Assembly: GCA_050084515.1 (NCBI GenBank)
Contig: CM114274.1
Span: 34,720,001 to 34,784,000, forward strand
DNA: 64,000 nucleotides
Direction: 5' to 3'
Source: Blasia pusilla
Lineage: Eukaryota > Marchantiophyta > Marchantiopsida > Blasiales
Shown here piece after piece: positions 47,401 through 58,500 of this stretch (its first letter is position 1; every line of letters begins with the position of its first letter). Made by a program: the position numbers and the translations under genes. The notes beneath the pieces were generated by a model that searched no databases, was not told where the DNA came from, and worked only from the letters and a program-made list of their open reading frames with translations.

Positions 47401-47779
47401 GCAGCAGCACTACTTCACATTACTGGGTGCAGAGTCTCCACATCCATGATTTTTGCATGGGAATGCATGCATGTGCTGATACTCGTGTCAATTTCAGGAT
47501 GTAGCCCTGGCAGCTGTATCAATGCGACCTGTACCATTTGCACCTTTGATGGAGAAACTAAGTCTTACAAGTGAGAACTATGGGAGTGTGCGACGGTTTT
47601 TCATTGGGACAACTGAGGACAATGCCTTACCTTCGGCCAATCAGGAAGCTGTTCTTCAACAAAATCCACCAGAGAGATCTTTCAAAGTCAAGGGCAGTGA
47701 TCATGCACCTTTTTTCTCCAAACCACAAACTTTTCACAAGACCCTCGTGGAAATTGCCATGCTTGAAGGAAAAAGTTGA
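44409..47779 (+). CDS. MES11-type methylesterase (alpha/beta hydrolase), five exons
   Basis: Exons 44409-44711, 46049-46288, 46652-46795, 47083-47217 and 47498-47779 join in phase 0 throughout, giving 367 residues, a usual length for the long plant methylesterases with N-terminal extension. Introns 1-3 are GT-AG; intron 4 has a GC donor (AAG|GCATGA) and an AG acceptor. The N-terminus MGNQIAC suits N-myristoylation or plastid targeting, with a basic, Gln-rich extension before the hydrolase fold. HGGGHGAW (118-125) is the oxyanion loop. The nucleophile elbow reads GHNVGG, with Asn188 where the catalytic Ser is expected. TTEDN (Asp315) and SDHAPFF (His343) complete the triad positions. MES enzymes hydrolyse methyl esters of salicylate, jasmonate or auxin; with Asn in place of Ser, activity is doubtful. 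MES11-like members with Asp here are known to me. No stops; likely a live gene. Confidence 0.88.
46911..46934 (+). other. G-quadruplex motif in intron 3 of the methylesterase gene
   Basis: Four runs of four G with loops of 1, 6 and 1 nt (GGGG-T-GGGG-TGTGGT-GGGG-T-GGGG) on the sense strand, 115 bp after the exon 3 donor. Confidence 0.6.
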
Positions 47780-50700
47780 AACAAACTACAATCCATCTCA
47801 TGCTCTTCTAGATAAGGGAATCTGGTGACAATGTGAACTTGAGTAGTAGTGGAATGGTGGGGAGGGTCAGCAGGTACGAAACTCACGAGTGGAAAGTTAG
47901 AGAGGATGGTGAAGTAATTCTTCCCTCACATAGTAAGCCCATGATGTTCCCCTTCATCAAGGATGAGCAACACAATTCTTGGCAACCCCGCCATGTGCCA
48001 GTTCAGTTCTGTATCGAGATTGTTTATGGCCACCAAATCTGGCTTGTAATTTTTAGTTCCAGGTATCCACAACCTTTGATATATAGCCATCAGACATGGA
48101 CAGAAATCTGCTAAGAGTCTTCTCTTCCAACTCACTGATCAAGGAGCCATAAGGTAGCATGTTGATGGTAGGAAGAGGGGAGGAGTTTTGGATCTGAACC
48201 TCAGTCGATGGTTGTGACATCTGAATCAGAGTAAGGTATCAGAGTAAGATCACCTGTTGAAGCCTAAAGCACAACAGCTTCCAACCTAGGTGTAGGACAA
48301 TTCGGAGGGTTCTAACTGTAGGAATTCTTTTAACATTACCCACTCTTGTAGTCAAATTTGATCTGTTTTTTAGTGTAGGAGAAATGCAGCACCAGCTTGT
48401 TTTAGCACTGCTGCCGATTCCTGGGAGAAGTCTCCAACGAAAGCAGGGTGTCTGCCAAAGGTTTGATTTTAGATGAACAAAACTCTGTGTGCACTACTAG
48501 TATATGTGTTGTTTCTCTGGAAAGCAGCTGCACGTTTTATGAAGCTGTAGCCCTAGAGGAATTTCATCCTCACTTGGTGGTGCCCATGGTAGACAAGAAT
48601 TTTGATTCATTGGGTAGGTTTCGCTGTCAGATGCCCGTGGAGCCTCGTGATATCAATCTATCATGTTTCCCAAGTGTGAGCTTTTGCATGCATTCCACTG
48701 TGCTTGGAACATCAAGTCTTTGATGCATTCAAACTCGCTCAAAACATATGTCATCTTTGGTTGTCTTCTGAATTTGTCCGCAGAAGTCTACTTTGTGAGT
48801 GAAAAGGGTTTTAGATCAAATGTGGATTACTACTATCCATCCTCTTGGACCTGCTGTGGTATTGTGTTCATCTACTTCATGGAAATGTCATTGAAGCATT
48901 TGTTTTTATTCTAGAGGATGAAAGTAAACTTCCTTCCATTCCTTTGCGTATCACATCACAAATTCATTGCTCCGATGGAAATCATTTGTGTGCCATAAGG
49001 GTTTCAAAAGCTGACGCCACTGTGGATTCAAGAGAATCATGACCGTCTATATGTCTGTGAAATGGTACTGTATCACAAGTTTTCACTTCAGTTTATGTGC
49101 CTCAGAACTTCTCAAAATGCTCAGAAGGATCTTCACAGTGGCAACGGGTGTGGGCAACAGATCAAGAACACACCACCATTTCATGTGTAGGTGGGTAGTG
49201 ATGTTCGATGCTTGCATGGGAGGTGTGCCTGCAATAACTTTGTTTTAGAACCATTACACTTCCCCACCCTAGCAGGTGGACAGGACCAACGACTCCAACT
49301 TTGAGGTGAGGATCTTCATTGAAAGTGATCAAAGGCTTCACAAGTCCCCAAAAAACCCTTTCATGTCCACCTCCCGAGGTCGAATGTAGTCCGTAGATCT
49401 ACACTGAGCTTGAAAGTCGCACAACTCTCTCATCCTCGCCTTCCCCAGGTCCACTGTAACACGAAGGTTTTGAGAGTAAGATGGTCGCCATGCACGACTG
49501 AGTGGAACACGGATGTGTGCTTTTACGCATGTCCTCATCTGGAAGTGCGTTTGGAAGGTGTTTTGTTGAGCGACGCAGCATGATGTTCAACTAAATGCAT
49601 ATGGCTACCATCTCAAGAAGTGACTACCATCACGAGGACCGTAAACAAGAAGACACGAATTATCATGGAACTTGGATAATGCGTAGAGAGGGCTAAGAAT
49701 TAGTGGACATGACTTGGATTTGGAATGCAAAATAATGAGATCGCTGAACGGACATAGACTTATTACATTAAATCCACATTTTTCGATAAGGTAAACCACA
49801 CCTTATTTCCCACCTAGTAACTTTCTTAAAAAAACGTTGTTAGATGTTATCCTACATTTTGTAATAATCTACTCAAAATATGAGAAAAGATTTCTCTAAT
49901 TATTTTGAAAATTCTCAGGTCATGAAAGGTTAACTACTGGAATTTTAATGTTGATAAGATGAAGGATATTTGGTTGTCATAAATGGTTAGATGAGGGTGA
50001 GGTGGATGCAATTGTGTTATGGCCGATGTTTTTGACCGTTTCCCTATAATTCTCTTTCACGTTAGGTGACTTGTTTATTCGTTGATCACCATTGTCAGTG
50101 GAGTTAGTTGTATGAGCCATTTTTATTTTGACTTTACATGAAAAAGATGTGTAGGAAATGAGGGATTTCTCCAAGAGCAAAGTGGCATTCAATTTACCTC
50201 ACTAGAGAGCACACATTCATATATGTTTTTGTAGTTTTAGACTTTTCATTAGAAAGTGTTGTGCATTTTTGTGTAGGATTTGTTAGTGCCAACGTAAAGT
50301 TTGAGCAGTTGTAAAAGGGATAGAACACATGAGTGTAGTACACATGTGTTGCTATCCCTATATGTGTAGTAGTACACATGCTAGTGAAGAAATGACACAA
50401 AATTTGGTGAGAGGGAAAAGAAGAAATATTTTTAGGCAAAACCCAACCTAAGAGGTAGAGTTAGGTGAAAGGTGATGGAGACACTAAGGAGAAACCTTGT
50501 GATTGTAGAAGAATAGGACACCTAATAGTTGGGAAACATCCAACCCAAATACAACCAGCATGAGGTAGGCATGGCTTTCCGATTTAGGCTCAATTTAGAA
50601 CCAATCTTTGGATATCATACTTACATGATGGTATATGTGATACATTGGAACTAGGCTATGGTTATGTATCGAGCTTAGATTATCTAGAATTAAGAGTGGG

Positions 50701-53019
50701 TTAAGATTGATATGAATTTCACACATTTGTCTTTGACATGTAATTTCTCAAATCTCTTTATTGTAAGCATGACGTGTATGCATAATATAACATGTAAGCC
50801 ACATCAAAAGTGAATGTAGTCCTAGAATATTGGAAGGTATTTCCCTTCACAAGAAGTCATAACCAGAGATTGAAAGATCCTATTTATATCTCAAAGAGCA
50901 TATTTTATTGGGCTAATACGTCCATTCATTTTTTAACATACATTTCTGTATTCCTTTGATAGATGGATTTTAGATATTTGTTGATAACAAACAACGTATT
51001 TTGGTTAACGATGTGTATTCTTATGATATGTCCTTGGTAGATAAAACTTGACTTGACCTAACCTATATGTGTTTCGGATGTGGCTTGAGATTTTTTAATG
51101 GACATGGTTTTTCTATGATTTTATTTTATTTTATTTTATTGTGGTTGTTCCACCTATTCACAATTTGAATGATTGTTTGCAAGGGGTGATTTTCCCACTG
51201 TTACTCTAGTGTGTGTTGTGAGCATGGTTGCGATTTCTATGATACCCACCATGAGTTGTTAGAGAGTGTTCTCACACACCAGTGCTCACATATTGATCCG
51301 TATCAATATGTGTAATCCATGTAGATGTGTTACGATGAAGCACTAGAGGTGGTGATGTACATGTAAATACCAACTAGTAGATCTATACCCATGCAAGAAG
51401 AACTTACTTTTTCTTAGGACATTTTCTTGGCATGGAGATTGTCTTACCACATAGAAAAGAGTGTGGAAGAATAAGGGTAAGCTCAAGTGGCAAGTGCTTG
51501 AGAGCATGAGACAAGGTTTTAATCACAACATTCTTCCAAGGTTCGGAGCAATGTGGTAATTTAAGCAACAATGGAGTGAGGTATGAAGGGTGTTTTTGTG
51601 AGAACCCGCTTATGCTTCAATCAATAACATCATCTTTTTCATTGGATGTTGAGTCAATATGTGTGATTGTGAGTTTTAAGAGTGTCCTATGGGAAGACAT
51701 GCATGGGCGACATGGGTCATTGGTGCATACAATGCTCTTTAGGTGTGATAGGCATCATTGATTCCTATGATTTCATGCACAAATTCAACACGTGGTATAA
51801 TTTCTAGAAGATAAAGAACCCTTGAAAGAACCAATGTAGTTCAACCAAGAATTTGTTCCAATATTTGAAGGAACCTCCTATAACTAATTTTTTTGAGCTA
51901 CAATCTTTATATGCAGTAGAGATTGATGTCAAGAGATGATATTACGCTCCATATTATGTATCAACTAGTATTTGTGAGTGGTATAACGGGTTAGCGATGA
52001 TAACTCTATCCGTATCATCAAGACCTGGACTATAGGTAATTTATGTTATTCACATCAATAACATGATAGAAACATTCAGTGACAAAGGAGTAGCTAAATT
52101 TAGTCTGAAATTTGAGTTCTTCCAAGAGTTGGGAGGAACTATCAAGGTATGTGGATTGAGAAGTTGGAGAGTCTACAAGAATCTTAATGGAGACCATGTG
52201 AAAGCCTACGAGCAGCATTCACTCATATGAAAAAATAATTATTACCATTGATGGAATGAGAATGTCGTTGGAATTTTGGTAGAGCGTCTTAGACCAAGAT
52301 GTGGTGTGCATGCACATCCATACATAACATACATCGTTGTCACTATCCATACACAAATAACAGGAAACAACATACTTAATTATGGAGTCCATACATACAA
52401 ATGATTTGTACCAAAAAGGCTTCCAATAAAATCTAAAATCAAACCTCACACTCATACTCTATATCTCTCTCTTTAATGTCAAACCAAACCCATTTTTATA
52501 TTGAGAAGCTAGGATTATTCATAAGGCAAGAAGCACTTTAGCTCCTCTAACTCATGGAAGGAAGTTCAATTAGGAGAAAATGAGCTTCTAAGTTTATATA
52601 GAGTCTAACCTCTAATTCTACTTGCTTACTTCGTAAAGAATCCAACCTTGAGACATACAAGTAGAAACCTTGGTTTGGGTCTTAGAGACCCCAACTAGTC
52701 GCACATTTTGTAAGTTGAGTGAATAAATACGTAGAGCAATTATCCCTTCTGAATCTTCTAAGGTGTGCATCATCCCCCAAGGAAGGCTCTAGCCTTAACC
52801 CTTGTCTAATCTCAATTTTTATTATCTAAGTTGGAGCGCAATGGATAATGCCTCAAAGTGCATGTGGATCGATTCTTTGAATCATTACCTAAAACATGGC
52901 CAAACAAGAAATGCAATTAAATCTTGATTATGAGACTCAAGAAAATAGGGAGAGAATAAACTTTTAGGGTTCAGTCCTTTACCAAAAAAACCTCTTGTGA
53001 GCTCTTAGAGTTGACCTTC
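47780..53019. other. Non-coding interval after the methylesterase gene
   Basis: 3' UTR sequence followed by AT-rich DNA. No frame with a recognisable domain and no LTR or inverted-repeat element was seen. Confidence 0.45.
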
Positions 53020-54015
53020 AATATCGCGATCCTAATAACCGAATGCACGCCAACGCGGAACATCAAAACTCTAGTGGGCTCACACTAGGATAGAAATGCG
53101 TCGGATTCTCATAAGTAAGAGATGAGTAGCAAAATTGAGGCATGAACCTTGATGGGCATCTTAAATGATGAAGATTTTGATCGAGAAGAGTGTGATCAAA
53201 TGCCAAGCAGAACTTGAGAAGAGCTGAAGTCCTACAAGAGTTGGGCACCAAGAGGATTACAACTTGACCTAGACTTGTTTGAGAGTTTGGTGGTTTTCCA
53301 TATTTGAGGTCATAACAGTTAGAAGCAATATGAATTTCATATGCATAAGATGGTGTCAGAACGCTTGTGAGAATTTGATTCCAATGCACTAAAAAGCTAG
53401 ACAAACACATGAGCCAGAATTCAAAAACCATCCCCGACTTGTCGAAATGATAGTTGGGTTAAGGGCCACAAGGAGTGGCATAAAAGGAATTCCCTAGTTA
53501 TAGGGAGAGGATGGGGATCTCTAGAACTATATATAAGGGGGAGGGTCTCTAAGGAATTTTGGAACATAAACCCCATCTTGGGAACCAATGGAATAAACCA
53601 AGGCACTAGATGGATTAAGAGGTTGGAATTGGGATTTTGGTACCTAGCCACATCTAGATGGACCAACTATGGTCACCAACCTTGGACCTTCAACCATGAC
53701 TCAAATATTGAGTCCCGATTAAATATTCAGTTTAGGTCCATTGGGCAATTGGGATCTCCATGTGCATTAGCTCTATTTCAATCCCTACACTATCAAGGAT
53801 GTTTATCACAAGTTTTGAATGATTTGCCTATATTGGAGAGTGAGGGTTTTGGTTGGTCTTTGATCCCATCTAGATCTGTTGAGCTTGAAAAGTGGCCCAA
53901 GACTTAGACTTGGGAGACGCAAGGCTCATTAACCTAAATTGCAGCTAATGTGAGTGTGTTTGGGTGAAGATCACTGAGGAGACTGTGACCTGCTAAATGC
54001 AAGCGCCCGTACCAC
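53020..54015. repeat. Second copy of the solo-LTR family
   Basis: It parallels 32523-33502 block by block: TAACCGAATGC near the start, GGAACATCAAAACTCTAG, AGGTCATAACAGTTAG, ACTATATATAAGGGGG (a TATA-like block), and an end near CCCGTACCACAT. Divergence is high and the ends are not exact. Frames crossing it (53578-53907, 54025-54459) are chance. Confidence 0.6.
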
Positions 54016-54539
54016 ATAAGATCGATGTTCAAGGAACTAGATGCACGAGACCCAACCCAAATATGGATTATGTCTTGCTATGTTGCATTCATCTACTTAA
54101 CCCCCAAAATAATATTGATGAGTCTCATAGTAGATTCCACCCATCTTCACTTTATCCAAACTCATCTTGGAATTTCGCCTTCAATTTTTCATATCTTATG
54201 GCCAATAACCATATGTCACCATGATGACTTGGGTATTGTTTGGCATCTCATGGTTGGTCTTTCCACCCTTCATATTTTGCAACTACTCTCATTGCGTTTC
54301 AACCCATCTCGACTACTTTTGACTCTTGAGCTACTCGCCTTTGAATTGGAACTTGACTCAAGGCTCTTCCATCTTTTTTGCTTCATCTTACATCCCACAA
54401 GCAACTGGCTCTTTTCTCCTAAAATTAGTCTCAAGGCGTACACTTGGCTTGATCCATAGTCTTCGCTAGCTCAACTCCTTCATTTGATCCCAATTTAAAA
54501 ATGTATTTTCTAGATTACTTCTCAACCTTAAAATTCAAA

Positions 54540-55440
54540 AGTTTTTAACTACTTTAAATTTGACTTTGAAGAACTATATCCACATCATTCAAGAAGGATA
54601 CCCATATCCTTCTAGAGAAATCATCAATGAAGAATACAAACTACTTACTACCATTGAAGTTAGGTTTAGATATTATCTAGAAATGTAAATGTATAAGCTC
54701 TATTATTTTGGATGTATATTAACCTTGGATTGTAATTTTTTCATTTTTTACTTGCCAAATTGACAAGCAAGACATGCTTTGGAATTAATATTAGAAGAAG
54801 TGAATGATTATAATCATTTCACCATATTAGCATTTGGTTGATTCTTTAATCTTTGTCAATTTATATGGCATATCCTCTTATGCCAAGTTTCTAATCTTGC
54901 ACCTTTGGATCAATTTGTCTATACATTGTTTCTTTTACAACTAGAACTGGTGTTGTTTCCCCCGTATCTTTTTTATTGGTTACTATCTAATAACTAATTA
55001 CTATCTAATAGATCATTGGATTCTTAATAAAAATTTTCCTATTAATTGAATTTGAACTCAAGAGTTTATTCTACCTTTCTTTTTATATGATAAGATTTCT
55101 TATAATAGTTAGTATATTTACATAACATATCCTGAAATATTGAAATTAGAGGATATGAGAGACTTACTAATTTTTCCCTTATCAATAATTTGATATTGTG
55201 TATCATCTTGTATTATAAAAACTATCGGAACCTTCAATATTTCCATATTGGTTAAGCATTCTTCGTGAGCAATCATAGGATTTGATGCTCCTTGATTAAC
55301 ATCTCAATCTTTTCCTATAGTATTTTGGATCTACAACTCCACTATATAGTTTATGTTCAACACTTTCTTATCACTGTAGTATTTCATACGATTTCTCAAT
55401 ATAGTTTCTATTATGGAAGAAGTTCAAATTCTTTTTTATG
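54540..55440 (-). pseudogene. Copia fragment: protease and pre-integrase
   Basis: On the minus strand a broken frame gives QGASNPMIAHEECL (about 55310-55260), matching the copia protease DSGASNHM block, and ETWHKRICHIN (about 54895-54860), matching the GAG-pre-integrase domain. It is a decayed internal piece; LTRs were not found. Confidence 0.65.
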
Positions 55441-55477
55441 TCATTCAAGGTTGCATATCCACAAAGTTCGTGTCCGC

Positions 55478-55691
55478 GGACTTGTCCATGTGGGCCATAC
55501 CTTCCCTTTCTTTCTCATTCCCCCTATTTGGCTTTCGTGTTCCATACTCTCCCATTTCTTCCTCCCTCCACCTCCACTCCCTCCCTCCTTATTGCCCCAC
55601 TTGCCCTTGCCCTTGCCTTGCCTTCCATCATAAACTGTAAGTGTGGATCCCACCTCTTGCAATCCATGTCCAAACTTGTCCATTTTTGTGC
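55478..55691. repeat. Dispersed MITE-like repeat, copy B
   Basis: Similar to 31967-32185 over about 210 bp, including CCTCCACCTCCACTCCCT and CTTATTGCC. It begins GGACTTGTCCATGTGGGCC. It abuts the copia fragment at 54540-55440. Confidence 0.55.
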
Positions 55692-56248
55692 AACTATGAT
55701 GTCATTAGTATTGTATAAATACACATTGCTATCAAATGTACTTCATCTCTCGTCAAAACATATCTAATATTCATCTATCAAGAATCCAAGAATATCTCCA
55801 TGTGAATAAATAGACACGCCAAATAATTTTGCTATACCTTTAGATATGACGTCGGCTTGATCTGTAGATCTCAACTCTACAACTATAAATGTACAAGAAA
55901 GTAACACTTTCCCATGCTCTTGCACTACATATATCCACATTGAAAAAATATGCTTAAGCTCTATTTTTCTCCCATGGTCTCTTAGATGTCCTCAAATATT
56001 TATCTACTTCATTGGTTTTTTATGGAACCTTACCATCCAAGAGTTGGTTCATCCACTAAGGGTACGATGGTAGTAGTAGACAAGCGAGCTAATATTTGCT
56101 CTCAACACCCAATTCCTGCAATTGATAATATGGGATTAACATCTATGGTGTACCTCTTTATTTGAGGATAGTCTAGAGTGACTATTGATATCCTCCACTT
56201 AATTCATCTATTCTTTATATCATAAGTATTTTTCTTGTCTCAAAAAAT

Positions 56249-57660
56249 TATTGAAGACTGAGTTATAGTCAAGTTGATCAGACATCCGAACTATTACATT
56301 TGGTACTCACACGAAGTAGGGAATCTTAATCTTGGTCAGTCAGTTAAGCATGATTATCTTAACTAGGGTTAGTTAATCGCAATTAATCTAACTTAAGAAT
56401 ATGGTTAGGGTTGCTTATACATACCCTATATAATTGTGAAGGGGAACAACCTCACTCATTCTCTCATTGCAAATTTCATTCTCCATGGTGGTGTGAGTGT
56501 AAGAGTTGTATCCCATCAGTTATGCTTCTTTAGTAGTTTTCTACATAGTATCAAGACGATAGAGGAACATCAATTGAAATTCTTGGTTTTTGAGGAAAGA
56601 AGAGAGGCAAGAGAAGGACAAAATTTCAGGTTGGGAGAAGGAAATCGCAATTAGAGCTCAGCGGCAATTTGGCAAAAGACTTCAGGTGGAGCTATCATGG
56701 TGATAAAACTTCGGAGGCATTTTTGGGGCTTTCCCGGTCAACTTAGCAATCTGGGTCCGAGGGGATCAGAACAAAGCCTAAGGCTGGGTTTAACCATCTT
56801 GTAGAGCTTGTTGAGAGCTTTCCAACCCATCCAAAATCACTTAATTTAAACATTTAGATCTCTTGCAATAGCAATTTCAGTGTAGGAAAGTGCAATTAGT
56901 GAAGGAAAGTTGTGCAATTTGCTCTCTATAGGAAAATTTTGACTAGTTCTTCCATAATGTTGATCAATTTTGGAAAATTTCAAGTCAATTTGTGTTTAAT
57001 AGTGGTCTATGCTTCAATTGGAGCAGCATAGAGGATGAAATTACGTATTTATGAGTAAAATCATTTTTCTTGGAGTATTCCTCAACAACAATCACATGCA
57101 AGAAGCTAGACAAGCAAAATTACAAAGTCTCGAAGTTTCAAATGAAAAAATTCCTGATGAGTCAAGAACTATGGGAGCTTCTTACAAGTGATGAGGCCAA
57201 GCCAAAAGGTGATTCAACAGACTTGAATATTCGCGCTTGGAAAAAATGGGCAAGGCAAGTAATGCACTACATTTCAATAACGATCAGTTCGCCAATGATT
57301 AGTCATATTCAAGATGTTGATAGTCTGAAGCAAACCTAGGATGCATTGGAAAAGTTGTTCCAAACATCCATAAAGACCAGAAGCTTCAATTGAAACACCA
57401 ATCGAACGAAGTGAGGAAAGGATCGCAAAATATCAATGACTATGTTTTGAATATCAGACATATTGTTGATTAGTTGAATAGCATTGGAGTGACAGTAGAA
57501 GATGATGATATGATTTTGTTCATTCTTTAAGGTCTTCCAAAGATTACAAGTCTTTTGAGACCTCTATCTCTGTGAGAGAGAAGTATCCAACCTTTCAAGA
57601 ATAAGTCTCATTCTTAATTAGTGAGGAGATGCGCGTAGTAGGCGGTAGGAGCTCGTCTAG
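56249..57660 (+). mobile_element. Truncated copia copy: LTR, leader and gag start
   Basis: The LTR at 56249-56545 begins TATTGAAGACTGAG and ends TTTCTACA, homologous to the LTRs at 23280 and 28285. It is followed by TAGTATCAAGAC, a mutated form of the primer site TGGTATCAGAGC. The leader runs to 57069 and gag (MEYSSTTITCKKLDKQNY) from 57070, with frameshifts, to about 57660. The rest is missing. Confidence 0.85.
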
Positions 57661-58445
57661 TATGCAAGAGAGTGGGGGATTGGTATTCTGGCAGGAGAGA
57701 GTAAGAGAGGAGAGTCTCTCTTCAAAAAATAGGGCAGAATCCGCCTCCTCTCTTCAAAACTGTTTGACATTTTTAAAATTTTTGTTTGTTTTCAAATTCA
57801 TGAAATCTTTAGAAGAGAGTAGCAAGTGGACCATATTCGGGCCTAAAGTTACCTTCTTTTTCCAGGCTTGGAAGAACAAGTAGACATCATAAGACCACTA
57901 CAAACATCCTTCCATCACTCTCCATGTGAGCCCAATTTTCTTCACATTGCATGTCTAAGCCAGCTCTACAGTAAGCCGGGCTGAGGGGTATTATTGTTGG
58001 AGGACCATCGGCAGATAATTTGACCCGAAGTAGCAATTTCATCTCAATGAAAGGCTCAAATAAAGACTCTAACTATGGTCTCAATAGAATCTTGTGCCCT
58101 TCAAGGTTTAACTTCTCTGAAGATGTGGTTGACATTATGGATTGTTGACTCTTCTTGCATTAAATATCCCATCCGATCAATACTCATCCATGGGGGGGTT
58201 TCCACAACAGATCAAATCACTCATCATTCATGGTAGCCAAAGACTTTCATGATATCATTGGATGATGTTGGCTCATGAATGGGTGCATAAAGTATACCAT
58301 GGAGTGATATGCGTTTGACAACTTGGTTTCACCATTCTCTCAACCATTGAGAAATGTATGCATCAAGAAGAAAATGTGATGAGACTGAGAGGAAAATTGA
58401 ACCAAAAGGTTGATAGCTATCAAGAGTAAAGAGGAACTAATGCAT
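57661..58445. other. Non-coding interval
   Basis: Unassigned DNA between the copia fragment and the palindrome-bearing region; no gene recognised. Confidence 0.4.
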
Positions 58446-58500
58446 CCATGTTCCTTCATTCAGACCCTAAATTTCGGAATCCGACAGCTTGCATCCCTTC

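Noticed and set aside
53578-54459. Plus-strand frames of 109 and 144 codons
   Set aside because: They lie across and beside the second solo-LTR copy; no domain, and the related copy at 32523 does not keep the frames.
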